Shown: positions 52,728 to 64,000, counted from the first letter of the stretch. The stretch is DNA of 64,000 nucleotides from Scenedesmus sp. ARA3 (GCA_004335835.1 RWJK01001328.1:1-64000); one strand, 5' to 3'. The notes: generated from the sequence alone by a model not told the origin. Numbers and translations are program-made.

Positions 52728-53799
52728 CTTTGATCGCTTGCTGAGGGCGGAGCTATTTACAGACGTTGACGTGCGCATGTGATGCAGGCTACGGCAGAAT
52801 CGCGGCAATGACAGAGCAAGCCTTAAATGTTCCAGATAAGTCCGCTGTGAACACTGCTGTTTATATCCAGCGCCTATGAATAACTGATTGCTAAGCTGGG
52901 ACTAAAAAATGACCACACGTCATCGCGCAATTACGCAGGTCATAGCTTACGCTCAGTTCTCACGACGTCTAAGGTGCATCGGGTGCACCTGTCAAGAGCT
53001 GACCGCTGCTGTTGATATTCTTGAGCAGACGTACACGCCACCTGCCTGGCGCAGGCACTTTGATCAGCAAATGCAGGTGCTGCTCAGGAGCAGCCTGACT
53101 CAGGTCTGAGACCAAGCCTTGCGTCATGTGTGCTGCATCTCAGAAGCAGTGCTTGCAGCTCTTTGATGCCTTTGCTTCCCTGCGTTGCATTGAGATAGTC
53201 TACTCCAAGCACTTGCACAAAAGCTGCTGATGCAATTGTATCGCACTTGGGCTGGACTGGGCCCTTTGCAGCATGCAGAGCAGTCACAGCAGCGCTGACA
53301 AAGGGCTAGCCCTTCATCTGCTGATGCTAGCGTGGGCCAAGTGCACACACAACGCTTGCAGAATCTGCTCCTTCATCGTTTCTGGAGCACATTTGTATCC
53401 TGCGGCTAGCAGGATGGTCAAGATCTTCATGAATGACAGTAGAGAGCAGAATGCTGAGTTTCAATGCAGAAGGCGGCATGCCGCTCCTGGAAGGCTTATA
53501 GCAGCCCATAGCCTGTAGCACGCCTACATGTAGATTATAAATTGGCCTACGAATACAGTGGCGCCCGTCCTTTGTCAAGAAATTTGAATTGTGGCAGCAC
53601 GCAGCATGTCGATAACACGCGCATCAACTGGCTCTGGTAGGGACTTGCACCACCGCAAGAGCATTCCACAGGCATTGATGTAAAGTGTACAAGGGGCTTT
53701 AGTGTTGCCAGACTCCTCCTCGCTTCGGCGAAAGCATTTGAATCCTGCCTGCTTCTGTTGCACGCCTGCAGCTCAATATACAATGTTTGAGGGTCAAAG
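52728..53799. promoter_or_regulatory. Region between divergent OYE and 111-aa protein genes
   Basis: About 1.07 kb with both promoters. It is nearly repeat-free and AT-richer. Several short ORFs look non-random, notably on the minus strand: about 53760-53575 (GFKCFRRSEEESGNTKAPC onward) and 53450-53320 (LLAAGYKCAPETMKEQILQ). I could not link them into a gene; they may be remnants of a lost gene. Confidence 0.4.
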
Positions 53800-54591
53800 A
53801 TGGCTCTAAAAGTACCGCAGAAGCCACACCCGTCTATACCTGCACCACAGTCGGTCGAGGAGGCCAGGAGGTACATCGGATCAGTTATCTGGTAAGCTCC
53901 TTGCATGTACATTTTGTTTTTTAACATATGTGCTGGCATGCTCGCGCATGCATGTCTGCTGCAGGCCAGCTCTCGCACAGCACGGCATCAGCAGCAGTGC
54001 CACCTCCTCATAGCTCTGCGTGGTGCGAATGCCAGCAGCATGTTGGTGCAGCATACTGCGGTGCACTCAACCTGCTGATGAGGCTACATCTGGCCACAAG
54101 CAGCTGCTGCTGACTGCACCAGCCAACCACCTGCTGTGCTGTGCAGGAAGCGCTTTGAGGACAATCAACTGTGGGAAGGAAAGGTGCTGGATATCGACAC
54201 CGAACTGTATCTAGATGACGGTAGCATAGAACGCCGTGGGCCATACTTCTTAATACAGTGAGTTATCATTTGCCAAAGCGCAACTCGCCCCCTCATCAGC
54301 ACAGCAGCTGCAACTCGCCATGCACAATCACATATGTGCGCAGCAGCTGACCTGCAGCTTGCTGCCCCTGCGATGGGGAACTCGAATGCATCTAGTTGGC
54401 TGCGCTTCACTTGGCTAGGGTTGACTCCTTCCCACAAACTACCCGCTGTGCACTGCAGCTACCGCGCGGACGGCCAGGAGGAGCACATGCAGTGGCCTGA
54501 GATGAGCCACCTATTGGTCAAAGCAGAAAAGTGGACTGGCGGCAAGAAGCGTAAGGGCGGCACAGAAGGTGCGAAAGCAGCGGCTGCATAA
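53800..54591 (+). CDS. Small conserved-looking protein of unknown function, 111 aa
   Basis: Exons 53800-53891, 54147-54257 and 54459-54591; 112 codons with stop. ATG 53800 begins MALKVPQKPHPSIPAPQSVE. The core, RYIGSVIWKRFEDNQLWEGK then VLDIDTELYLDDGS and GPYFLIHYRADGQEEHMQWP, has the pattern of a small Tudor/agenet-like barrel (strand with aromatic residues, GKV, then HYRADG-E-), but I cannot assign the family with certainty. The tail is Lys/Gly/Ala-rich (KWTGGKKRKGGTEGAKAAAA), suggesting a nuclear protein. It has no trinucleotide runs in its coding sequence except the tail. A TGTAA at 54723-54727 follows. SMC6 starts 328 bp further on, same strand. Confidence 0.72.
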
Positions 54592-54918
54592 TATTATATA
54601 TGAAACCTATTGTGCAGACCGGTGTGCAGCAGCTGCCAAATCATGTGCTGTCTGCTGCCTTGGCACTGGCAGGTGTTTCTGCGGTCGAAGCACTACATAT
54701 GCGCAGTAGCGTGCCGTGCTCCTGTAAGAATGCTCAGCGCGGTTGCCTGCAGATGCAGGGCATTTATTACCACACAACAGGCCTGGTCGCTGCTGGTATT
54801 ACAGTAGTGTAGGGAGCGCTGACCCAAGTGTGTAGCAGCATGCTTGTGCTGTTCGAGGGTTCAATGGCTAAACGCCTCAACTCACTCTGCCGTTGCTTTT
54901 GCTGTTTCTTGGTTCGCT
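54592..54918 (+). other. Intergenic between 111-aa protein gene and SMC6
   Basis: 327 bp, both genes on the plus strand. It contains TGTAA at 54723-54727, then the SMC6 leader. No ORF with support. Confidence 0.5.
54723..54727 (+). terminator. TGTAA poly(A) signal of the 111-aa protein gene
   Basis: TGTAA about 132 nt after the stop at 54589-54591. Confidence 0.55.
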
Positions 54919-57394
54919 ATGTGTGGTGGACCCACAACAGCAGCCGGCGCCAGCAGCGACCCGGCATCTGCAGCAGAGCAGCAGCAGCAGCAGCAGCCGC
55001 AGCAGGGCGGCAAGCGCAGGCGCTCCGCGCAGCAGCCGGCCCGCTACGCAGAAGCAGCAGCAGATGCTGCTGATGCTGCTGAAGATGATGAGGATGCTGA
55101 CATGGCAGAAGCGGAGGATGACGACGATGATGCATCTGCCGACCCTGAATACCGGCGCGTGCATACGCTAGCGGGCGCTGCACGAGCTGCACTCGATGGC
55201 AAACGTGGACAGCGCAAGCGCTCCGGCCAGCAGCAGCAGCAGCAGCAGCGGGGCAGCTCCGGCAGGAAGCAGCAGCAGCAGCAGCGGGGTCGGCGTGCGC
55301 GGGATGAGAACAGCGATCCAGACCAGGACGACGCAGCAGCAGCGGCAGCAGCAGCAGACGAGGATGATGATGAGGCAGCGCAGCTTGCAGGACAGGAGGA
55401 TGCGGACGAAGAGGATGATGATGATGATGGCCAGGAGCAGTACACTGATGCGCAGCTGGAGGAGATGGTTGCAGAGGATGGCGGGGAGCTGGTGGCTGTG
55501 CGGGCCAAGGGCCTTGCGGGGCACCTGAAGCACGTGCAGGTGCAGAACTTCATGTGCCACCAGAACTTCGCCATGGACTTTGGGTGAGCACGCAGCGGGG
55601 AAGTGACTGTAAAGCGTTCAACTACAAGCAACATGACTTGCATGATGGTTTCTTTCCCTAGAGGTGTTGGTCACCAACACTGAGTTCAGCAGCAGGCAGC
55701 GAGCGGAGAGGGACAGCGCTTGTTCACTGTATGGTTGTGTGCATGCAGTCAGAAGCAGCATCAGACAGGCACACTGATAGCGGTAGCCAAGGGCAGCAGG
55801 ATCAGCTGTGCATTTTCACACACACAGCAGGCCTTGTGCAGCAGGTGGTGTAGCAGTCTGAGCCAAAAGGAGGCAGCTGATGGGGCGTACTCCTGCCATT
55901 TGGGGTGCAAGGATAGCATGGATTATAACATGCATTGCATTGCTGGGGCAATGAAGCTGCTGCAGCGAGTGCTAGTCGTGGGCGCTGCCGCCGCACGCCT
56001 TCCCCCACACTTCTGACTGCTGCCCTGCCATTCTGCCGTTCTACTGTTCCAACTCCTCTCTGCTGCGCAGCACGCACGTCAACGTGGTCAGCGGCAGCAA
56101 CGGCAGCGGCAAGAGCGCCGTGCTGCAGGCCATGCAGTGCGCGCTGGGCGCAAAGGCCAAGCAGACCGGGCGCGGGGACAAGAACGGCGAGCTGGTGCGC
56201 ACCGGCTGCCACGAGGCCAAGGTGCAGGTGAGCAGCAGTGGTGAATGGCTGCGGCAGCAGGAGTGAGAGGGGTGCTATTGTAGCTGGGGCGGTGAGGATT
56301 GTGAGTGGAGCGGGGAAAACCGTGGGCGGGTGGTGCTGCAGGCCATGCAGTGCGTATTGGGTGCGCTGGCGCGCCAGATGTGGCGCGGCGACAAGAACGG
56401 CGAGCTGGTGCGCACAACGGCTGCCATGAGGCCAAGGTGCAGGTGCGTGCAGGGGTGGTGGGTGCAGCAGCAGCAGCAGTGGAGGCTGAGTAGCAGCAGT
56501 GAGAGCTCTGCGCTGGTGCGCAATGGGCGCCATGAGGCAAGGTGCAGGTGAGCAAGCAAGCAGTGGTGCAGCTGCAGCAGCAGCAGCAGTGATGCGGTGG
56601 TTGTCGCCGTGGCGACTGGTGGGGCGGGAGCATTGTGTTTTGCGGAGGCTGGCAGCTAGTGTTGTATGTGATGCTGGCAGGCTGGACCAGTTCTACTGCG
56701 GCTGCGGATGCGCGGGGCGTCGATGGTGTTAGACTGCTGATGCAACACCTGCACAGACCGCTGGCGGCTTGGTGAGCAGTGCGTGTGCTGCTGCCGCGCC
56801 GTTGTGTGCCGCAGGTGACGCTGTGGAACACCGGGGAGGACGCATACCAGCACCAGCGCTACGGCGACTGGCTTACAGTGGAGCGAGTCATCAAGGTGAG
56901 CACCACGCTGCTGCTGCTGCTGCTGCTACCTGTTGGTACATGCTGCATGGATTCAGGGTGTTGTAACATGTGCATGCGGTGAGCACTCCAATGCACCCCA
57001 AGCTGCCGCCTGAGCACGTGCACTCTATGTGCCTGCCTGACCGCCTGCCTCCCCGCCGCCGCCGCCGCCGCTGCTGCTGCTGCTGCTGCGGCTGCGGCTG
57101 CTGCTGCTGCTGCAGGTGAATGGCAGCAGCAAGTGGCGGCTGCTGGACCACGAGGGCCGCAAGGTCTCTGAGCGGCGCAAGGACCTGGACGACCTGCTGG
57201 ACCACTTGAACATCGACGCCACCAACCCGCTGGCAGTGATGACGCAGGTGCGTTTGTGCGGCTGCATGCACTAGCTGCGATGATTGCAAGGGTTGTTTGA
57301 TGTATAGCTGCACAGCAAGCACTGATGATCTGCCGGACCGCCTGCCTTCATCCCGCAAGGTCTCCCCTCTCTGTTCCTGCTTCATCTCTGCGTC

Positions 57395-57438
<44 letters not shown>

Positions 57439-57649
57439 TGGCGCCTGCAGGACACCAGCCGCAACTTCCTGTGCGGCGCTGTCGCTGACAAGAAGAAGTA
57501 CGAGCTGTTCATGCAGGCCACCATGCTCACTGCTGCTGCTGCCGCTGCTGCTGCTGCTGTTGTGCTTGCAGGACACCAGCCGCAACTTCCTGTGCAGCGC
57601 TGTCGCGGACAAGAAGAATCAAGAGCTGTTCATGCAGGTCACCATGCTC

Positions 57650-57685
<36 letters not shown>

Positions 57686-60600
57686 TTGCTTGCAGGACAC
57701 CAGCCGCAACTTCCTGTGCGGCGCTGTCGCGGACAAGAAGAAGTACGAGCTGTTCATGCAGGCCACCATGCTGGAGGCGATGCAGGCCAACCTGAGCCTG
57801 GCGCAGGGCTACGTGGACGCGATGAAGGACGCGGAGAAGCACATTGTGGCAGACCACAGGTGCGGGGTTGTTGTGCGGCAGGCATGATCTTCTGCTGCTG
57901 TGGAGCACGCAGACCATAGGCTCATTGGTGTGAGGAAGGAGGCGGCAAAGGAGGTAGTCGCAGACCTCAGTTGCGGACGAAAAGCAGTCCACCATTGCCA
58001 CGAGGCCAGCGCCCTGCCACGAGCTGTTTCACATCCTGATGTAACACATGACATACGCGCTACGCGGCGCTGCCTGCTGCTGCTGCCTGCTGCTGCCGCA
58101 GCAAGCGCAAGGCGCGGCTGGATGAGACGCGTGAGAAGCTGGCGCGGCTGGAGGAGACGGCTGGGCTGGTGGGGCGCATGCAGACCTTTGAGAAGGCGCA
58201 GGCCTGGGCGGCAGTGGATGAGCGGCTGCGCCTGGCTGAGCTGCTGCGGCAGCATCTGGAGGTGCGCGGGTTCACGGAAGGGTTGCGTTGACAGACGCGC
58301 TGCATGCGGATTTCAAAGGGTTAAGCATGCTAGCTTCTACCCTTGGTGCATATGCCGCTGGAATAGCGGCGTGTGTGCGAAATGTGGAGACAGATGCATG
58401 TGCGTGTGCCAGTGATGGCTGTGGGAAGGGCTGTAATAGAGCACGGGTGTGCGAGGTGCACAGGCCTGCTGCTGGTAGCGGCGCAGGAGTGGTGCAGATT
58501 TTTGGATGCGCTGGAACACAGCAGCGGCCAGCCTGCAATGCGCGTGTGGGGTAACCATGCTCTGTGCTGCTGCTGCTGCTGCTGCTGCTGCTTGCAGGAT
58601 GAGCTGCCCCAGAAGCTTGCACAGCAGCAGCGTTATCTGGATGACACCGAGCAGCACTTGGCCGACAAGCGCCAGGAGGAGGAGCAGCTGGTGAGGCCAA
58701 GCAGCAACAGCAGCAACAGCAGCAGCAGCAGTGGGCACTGTGTAGTGTTGCCTCCTTCAAGAGTGCTGCATCTGCTGTTGTTACACATGGACGCTGCTCA
58801 GCAGCAAAGCCGGTGGCGACAACAGGAGCTCTTAGGCATCAGCAGTGCTTGTAGCTCGACAGCTGCTGGGCGCTGTGTGTCGTCGCAGCCACCTGTACCT
58901 CGAAGGACAGCTGCCTTTCTGCTGCAGCCGTAGCATGCACCAAACTCATCGAACGGCAGCCGACAAACTTGAAGCAGATGCGTGCTGAAACGCGTGCGGC
59001 CTCTGTCTTGCAAACCCAAAATCATTCAGCATCCATCCGCAAGGGAACACACGTCTACTGCTGGAGCGCTGTGCATCATCTGTGCCACTCTACACCCGCC
59101 TCACGCTGTCCTGCTCTTGCTGCGCCGCTGCATCCCTGCCACACACCATGCTGCGCCATGCTGCCCCATGCTGCGCCACGGCTGTTTCCTATACACAGAC
59201 GGCCGACGCTACGCAGTACCAGGCCAGCCAAGAAAACTTCACTGCAGAGATGACCGGGCTGAGCGATGCTCTCAAGGCGGCGCGGCTGCAGCAGCGCACG
59301 GCCACGCGCGCAGCAAGAGCAGCAGAGGCAAAGCTGCAGTCGCTACAGGAGGAGCTGAAGACGCTGCTGGAGGTGTGTGCCTTGCTGCTGTCTGCCATTT
59401 GGCTCTGTGTGCTGTACAGCGGAGAAATGACAGTGCTTGCGGCGATGAGTGAGCATATAGCTGTGTCGCGAGCACTGCCACTACGCCAGTCGTGGTGTGT
59501 AAGCGAATGCGGTTGTGTGCGCGCTTGCGTGCCTGCTGGATCGGTTTGTGGCAGCGCAGGTGGTTGGTGTTGCAGCCGCTTGCCGGCCAGCCGGCTGAGG
59601 ATGATGAGCTGGGTGTGGTATGTAGAGGTCGTCACGCTGCCACCTGCTGTTGTGACGCACACGCACTGCGCCGGCCTACAGACTGGACTCCTTGGGTCAT
59701 CCAGCGCTCGCCACTTGCTTTTGCCCGGTTGCGCACACATGCTACGTCAACTGTGAAATGAATGCACGTGCACTCGGCGCTTGCGCTTATCCTGTCCCCA
59801 CTCACATGCATCCCATGCGAACGTGCCTCGACACACTCAACCGCCTCTGCAGAGCAAGCAGGAGTCCAGTGACGACAGGCAGCGCGAGTATGCGGATGCG
59901 CTGCAACAGCACCAGGTGCAGGTGGCGGCAGCGCAGCAGGAGGCAGAGGCAGCGCAGGCGCGCCTGGCGCAGCATGAGCAGCAGCAGCAGCAGGCGCTGG
60001 AGGCGAAGCGAGCCAAGGAGGAGGAGCTACGCACGGCACAGCAGATGTAGGTTTTGACGCGGGGATCGCGCATTCGTGTGTAGAAGATTAGCATAGCATC
60101 TTTGTGCATTGCAGTGAATGGCCCGGCATGGGCCCTCAGATCAAGAGGTCACATGTGTAGTTGAGCATGCGTTGATGTGTTTATGCTGCGAACAAGCGTG
60201 TCTGCGGAAAGCCTTAGGCAGCAACACATTGCTGTCGCTGCTGCGCCGTGCAGGCTGCAGTCCAAGCAGCAGACGCTGCACAACCTGGCGCAGCAGCAGC
60301 AGCAGCTGCGTGCAGCCAAGGGCCAGAAGCTGGCGCTGTTTGGGCAGCACGCGCAGCTGCGGGCGCAGGTGGACCGCAGCAAGCGCGCCTTTGAGCGGGT
60401 AAGCGGGGCCATGAGTACGGTTTGGTGTTTTTGTCAGATGGCATGCTGTTTTCATCAGACTGTATGCTGTGGTTAGTCGCTGCCTGCAGGCCTGGTGTGT
60501 ACACTGCAGCTGCTTGGCAGCTGGTGCATGTGAGTAGTATGACGGTTTCCCAACATGCATGCTGTATGTTCAGCAGCTGCTTGGTAGCTGCTGTAACCCT

Positions 60601-60689
60601 CAAGTATGCCCGATGCATGCAGGGCGACAGTGGCGCACGCTTAATTAGCTGATGCATACGACTGTAGTGAGGCGACATGTGTTCTCACA

Positions 60690-60728
<39 letters not shown>

Positions 60729-63700
60729 AGTTGCCTATCGGCCCCATCGGCGCACACCTCACGCTGACCAATGAGATGTGGAAAGTAAGTCAACCCGCTT
60801 GCTTTACACGCGCACCACGAGTCATGCATTGCCAACATGGCTTGCAGACGGACCTCATCACACACACCCATCAACGCAGCAACGCGATGCATAGCAGTGC
60901 TGCTCCCATATACCTGCATATGCTTTCCGTTAAGCATGCACTCGGTGGGCCTGCTCTGGGTGGCATCTGGCCCTTAGCCTTGTACTTGTGCCGCTGTTGC
61001 ATAAAGTGCCAGGCTTGGGTCAGCACATGATGATGTGACCCTGCCGCAACTGCACCTGCAGGTGGCAACAGAGGTGGTGCTGGGCAGCAACCTGGAGACC
61101 TGGATCGTGCACTGCAGGCGGGACAAGGAGGTGCGAAGCGCGCAGCTGATTTCAAGTGCCGCTGGTATGAACTGCAGCATAGCTCAGCACGAGCCTGTGC
61201 TGGTGTTAAGTGTCTGTTAGCACCACGCTTGACGTTATGTGCTTGCTGCAAGCAGCTGCAAGAACATGTGTGCATGGTGTCCTCTTGCCTGCTGCTGTGC
61301 GCAGCGCTTTGATCGCTGTCTGCTCAATTGACCTTCCGTTGGCCATCTTCGCCTGGGTCAAACACATGGTCAAACACGTGTTGTTACCCTGCACAGACGC
61401 TGTTCAAGATGGCGGAGCAGCTGCGCATGCGGCGCCCCACAGTGGTGGAAGCCAGCTTTGACCGGCCGCCCTACACCATCCCGCCAGCCAAGCAGGTGCC
61501 GCAGGGCTGGGCCACGCTGCGGCAGTTTGTGCGCGTGGAGCACCCGCACTTTGCGCACATCATTGACAACAAGCTCATGGACATGGTGCGTGGCCGGCGT
61601 TGAACAGACTTCACACTCGTCAAGTGTTTACTAAAACTGTCGCTTGGGCTGCTGGCAACGACCTGTTTGTTCACGCTAGGCAGCATCGTGTTGTGGCTGG
61701 TTGAGAGCTAGGTAGACACATGTTGCAGCAGTTGGTGATGTGCGTGCATTTTCCAGTCAGCTTCGCGTGCTGGTATGATCCACAACAGGGTGAGTACATT
61801 GCCTGAGACCAGACACAAAGAGGGTGTTTTGACACTGCTGCCTGCAAAGCCACTACGAGCGCGTGGTGGTGGACCAGGAGGAGTCCTGCCTTGCTGCTTG
61901 ACCACTGCTTGCCGTGTCCGCCAACTCAACATTCCAACATCCTGTGTGCTGTGTGCTCAACGCTAAACCCACAAACCCAAAACCCTGATTCCCTTAACCC
62001 TCAAACCCTGAAACCGGTCAACACTGCTGAATGCAGAGCCACTACGAGCGCGGTGGTGGTGGACCAGGAGGAGTCCTGCCTTGCTGCTTGACCACTGCTT
62101 GCCGTGTCCTCAAACTCAACATTCCAACACCCTGTGTGCTGTGTGCTCAACCCTAAACCCAACACCTTGGACCCTAAATCCCTCAACACTCAAACCCTGA
62201 AACCGTTCAACACTGCTGCATGCAGAGCCACTACGAGCGCGTGGTGGTGGACCAGGAGGAGTCCCGCGCCAAGCACGCCATCTACCAGCGCGCAGCGGGG
62301 CCCAACGTGGGCCGCGCCGTTGACGTGACTGGCCGCAGCTGGACGCGCAGCGGCGTGGGCGTGACAGTCAGCAACAACATCTTGGACAGGTGCGGCACGC
62401 TGCCAGGTGCTGATCTGGCTTGATTGGTTGAGCTTGAGACTGATGTACTGCGCAGCTGCGGCACTGCACTCACTGCACTGGACATAGTGTCAATATTGGG
62501 GGGGTGGGTGGGTGGAGTGGTGCTGTTGTAGGGACATGCAGCACTGCAGCAGCTTATTGATGCAGCAGCTTGCAGCGGTGCTTGAGCAGCAGGCATGCTG
62601 GGCTCAACAGGCATGTTAAGAGCAAGTGCAGGCGCACCTGCTTGAAGCGACCTGGGCCCTGTACAGTGCTGCGTGTGCCGGCAGCTGCCTGCAGGATTGC
62701 TGCCAGCTACTGTTCAAAAGCATGCGTCAAATTCTTGCATGTGTACTTGATGGAGTCGACAGCTGAAAGTAACGAGTATTGTTACGATGTCTGCTGCTGC
62801 AGGGCGCCGCGCGTGGGCGCCAGCTTTGAGGCGCACCTGACCTCGCTGGAGCAGGACCTGCAGAAGCAGCAGGTGCGAGCAGCAGGGCTTTTAGCAGAGG
62901 GTGTGTATGTATGCATGGTCAGCTGCTGCGCTGCGCTGCTGTGGTTGCCTGCCTGCCTAGTGCCGTGCCGTGTTTGTCGAGGCTGCATGCGGAGGTTCTG
63001 GTTTGGATGTGGCAGGCGTTCTGAAGTGCTTCTTTGTCACTGTAGCATCCTGCAAGCAGAAGGGTATACCCAGGGCTGATGCTTTTCAAGCAGCGCCATG
63101 CGCCGCATGCTTTGCCAAACCAACGCAGCGCTGCAATGTCTGTTCTGCTTGCAGGACGCCAAGAATGTGCTGCAGCAGCAAGTGGCGGCGCTGCATGCGG
63201 AGGTGCAGCAGCTGGGGCGCCACGCGGAGCAGCTGCAGCAGGAGGGGCGGCGCATGCTGAAGCAGCGCATGACCACACAGAACCGCTGCCAGATGCTGCA
63301 GGTACGGCAGACTGCTTGCACTGCCTGAGCATTGTGTTATGGGTATTGCCGCATTCCCATTGCTGATGCATGCAGTTGCCGTGGACTCGCCTGCTGTCAT
63401 CATCCCCTCCGTGTGTTGACATGCCAGCGCTGTGCTGCTGCTCTGCTGCTCTGCTTGCCCTCGCAGCATGCACTTGAGAGCACAACACCCTGTTCGATCT
63501 TATGCCTTGGGCTCCTTCTTACCCTGCCCTGCCGCTCCTGTCGCGCCGCTTGTCACAAACGTTGTCATGTAACGTAACATAACACAACGTAACGTAACAG
63601 ACGCAGGCGCCGATCATGGACGCTGACGGCGATGGCGATGACGGCGATGATGACCTGGCGGAGCAGCAGCGCGCGCTGCAGGAGGCGGTGGCGCAGGCGC

Positions 63701-64000
63701 AGATCGCGCGCGACAGGGCTGCGGCGGATCTTGAGCAGGCGCATGCCAAGCACGAGCAGTGAGTTGCAGTCTTGTGCGTGGGGCCTGCGAGGGCGTGGCG
63801 CAGTCACCAGGATTGTCGTGGTATTGGCATGCCGGTCACGTGGGTGTCCATTTTGACGCTGTGCAGGTGCTGGTGACAGGCACTGCGAGCTGTTACAATT
63901 GAAGTGAGGCTGGCATGGCGGGCGGCACGCTGGTACGCACTGCAACATGCACCGATCTTCCTGCCAGTTGTGCGTGCGCCGACTGCGTGCTCGGCTCACA
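54919..64000 (+). CDS. SMC6: SMC6, SMC5/6 complex ATPase (5' part, ~938 aa visible)
   Basis: Structural-maintenance-of-chromosomes ATPase of the SMC5/6 complex (DNA repair, replication-fork processing). Exons: 54919-55583, 56071-56227, 56815-56895, 57116-57247, 57696-57859, 58102-58261, 58598-58690, 59199-59372, 59853-60046, 60254-60398, 60731-60784, 61062-61130, 61397-61585, 62226-62389, 62803-62872, 63155-63301, 63601-63758; more exons lie to the right. Residues 1-200 are an acidic/basic/Gln-rich extension. Then GHLKHVQVQNFMCHQNF and the Walker A loop GSNGSGKS (230-237). VTLWNTGEDAYQHQRYGDWL and NIDATNPLAVMTQDTSRNFL are SMC6-like head sequences. Coiled coil follows; the hinge begins near LPIGPIGAHLTL (~656) and includes QFVRVEHPHFAHIIDNKL; the second coil starts after NNILDR. 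The C-terminal Walker B half is off the window. Exons 2, 5 and 14 have tandem partial copies beside them. Confidence 0.95.
56331..56547 (+). repeat. Two partial copies of SMC6 exon 2 with donors
   Basis: 56331-56442 repeats the last ~110 nt of exon 2 (to 56227), including VLQAMQC, RGDKNGELVR and the terminal AAGGTGCAG|GT donor, with a 2-nt insertion that breaks the frame. About 56503-56547 repeats the last ~45 nt with donor CAG|GTGAGC. Both lie downstream of the intact exon. Confidence 0.88.
57451..57780 (+). repeat. Triplicated start of SMC6 exon 5 with (CTG)n-CAG acceptors
   Basis: Copies start at 57451, 57572 and 57696 (spacing 121 and 124 bp). Each begins with the same DTSRNFLC(G/S)AVADKK coding sequence after a GCAG acceptor and a CTG-rich stretch. 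Copies A and B lose similarity after about 78 nt; only C continues as the full exon to 57859. Copy B has a possible donor CATGCAG|GTCACC; copy A has GC at the same place. Confidence 0.92.
61831..62265 (+). repeat. Triplicated start of SMC6 exon 14, 189-bp units
   Basis: The sequence for SHYERVVVDQEES starts at 61848, 62037 and 62226, exactly 189 bp apart. Copies A and B are almost identical to each other for the whole unit, including about 150 bp of intron-type sequence. Copy A has AAAG instead of the CAG acceptor; copy B keeps the acceptor but has one extra G that breaks the frame. Only C is intact and continues to 62389. Confidence 0.93.
61960..62206. repeat. Degenerate telomere-like CCCTAAA repeats inside an SMC6 intron
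   Basis: Two blocks (about 61960-62016 and 62148-62206), one in each 189-bp unit, are built from CCCTAAACCC, AACCCTCAAACCCTGAAACC and similar units. They resemble degenerate (CCCTAAA)n, the plant/algal telomere type. Confidence 0.7.

Noticed and set aside
52909..53109. 66-codon plus-strand ORF starting MTTRHRAITQ
   Set aside because: Short, no recognisable family, lies in a divergent promoter region.

Overview
This 64-kb window is nuclear DNA from a eukaryote, almost certainly a chlorophyte green alga. A core chlorophyte such as a Sphaeropleales/Scenedesmus-type or Chlamydomonas-type alga fits, but the species cannot be named from this sequence. The grounds are intron-dense genes with GT(G/A)..(T/C)GCAG junctions, GC-rich codons, TGTAA-type poly(A) signals (usual in chlorophytes) downstream of most stops, and many (CAG/CTG)n tracts that encode poly-Ala/Gln/Ser in exons and lie at splice acceptors in introns. 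Exon chains were built by hand from splice-site consensus, reading phase and family motifs. Every chain called confidently stays in frame from end to end.

Layout, left to right. 1-6524 (-): secreted purple-acid-phosphatase-like metallophosphatase with a C-terminal beta-sandwich region; its 3' end lies off the left edge. 6923-11415 (-): F-box/LRR protein, 1053 aa. 11916-16081 (-): exosome cap subunit RRP4, 343 aa. 16082-17160: shared upstream region. 17161-19673 (+): type II membrane sulfotransferase, 451 aa, followed by about 2.9 kb of T/G-rich DNA ending near a TGTAA. 22577-23643 (+): uncertain ORFs. 23863-24920 (-): secreted 148-aa protein of unknown family. 26257-28076 (-): organellar EngB/YihA-type GTPase, 345 aa. 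29410-36048 (+): signal/anchor plus coiled-coil protein of 1250 aa, 13 exons, every intron in phase 0. 37128-45167 (+): 2557-aa Ser/Ala/Gln-rich low-complexity protein with one 7.2-kb exon. 45168-48222: convergent 3' regions with opposite T/G skew. 48223-52727 (-): Old Yellow Enzyme-family oxidoreductase with a probable in-frame nonsense codon. 53800-54591 (+): 111-aa protein. 54919 to the right edge (+): SMC6, first 17 exons.

The genes do not form a pathway; they are housekeeping and cell-surface functions (RNA decay, SMC5/6 genome maintenance, organellar ribosome assembly, phosphate and sulfate chemistry, redox). What unites them is intron architecture. At least ten introns in five genes contain tandem partial copies of the neighbouring exon, each carrying one splice site: acceptor plus exon 5' end upstream of the intact exon, or exon 3' end plus donor (or stop) downstream of it. 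One RRP4 copy is a complete in-frame 57-nt cassette. Sense-strand (CTG)n tracts act as the pyrimidine-rich stretch before more than 20 acceptors, and two introns begin with GGTGGGCT-type minisatellites directly at the donor. This looks like a locus where microsatellites and duplications at splice sites repeatedly generate candidate alternative exons.
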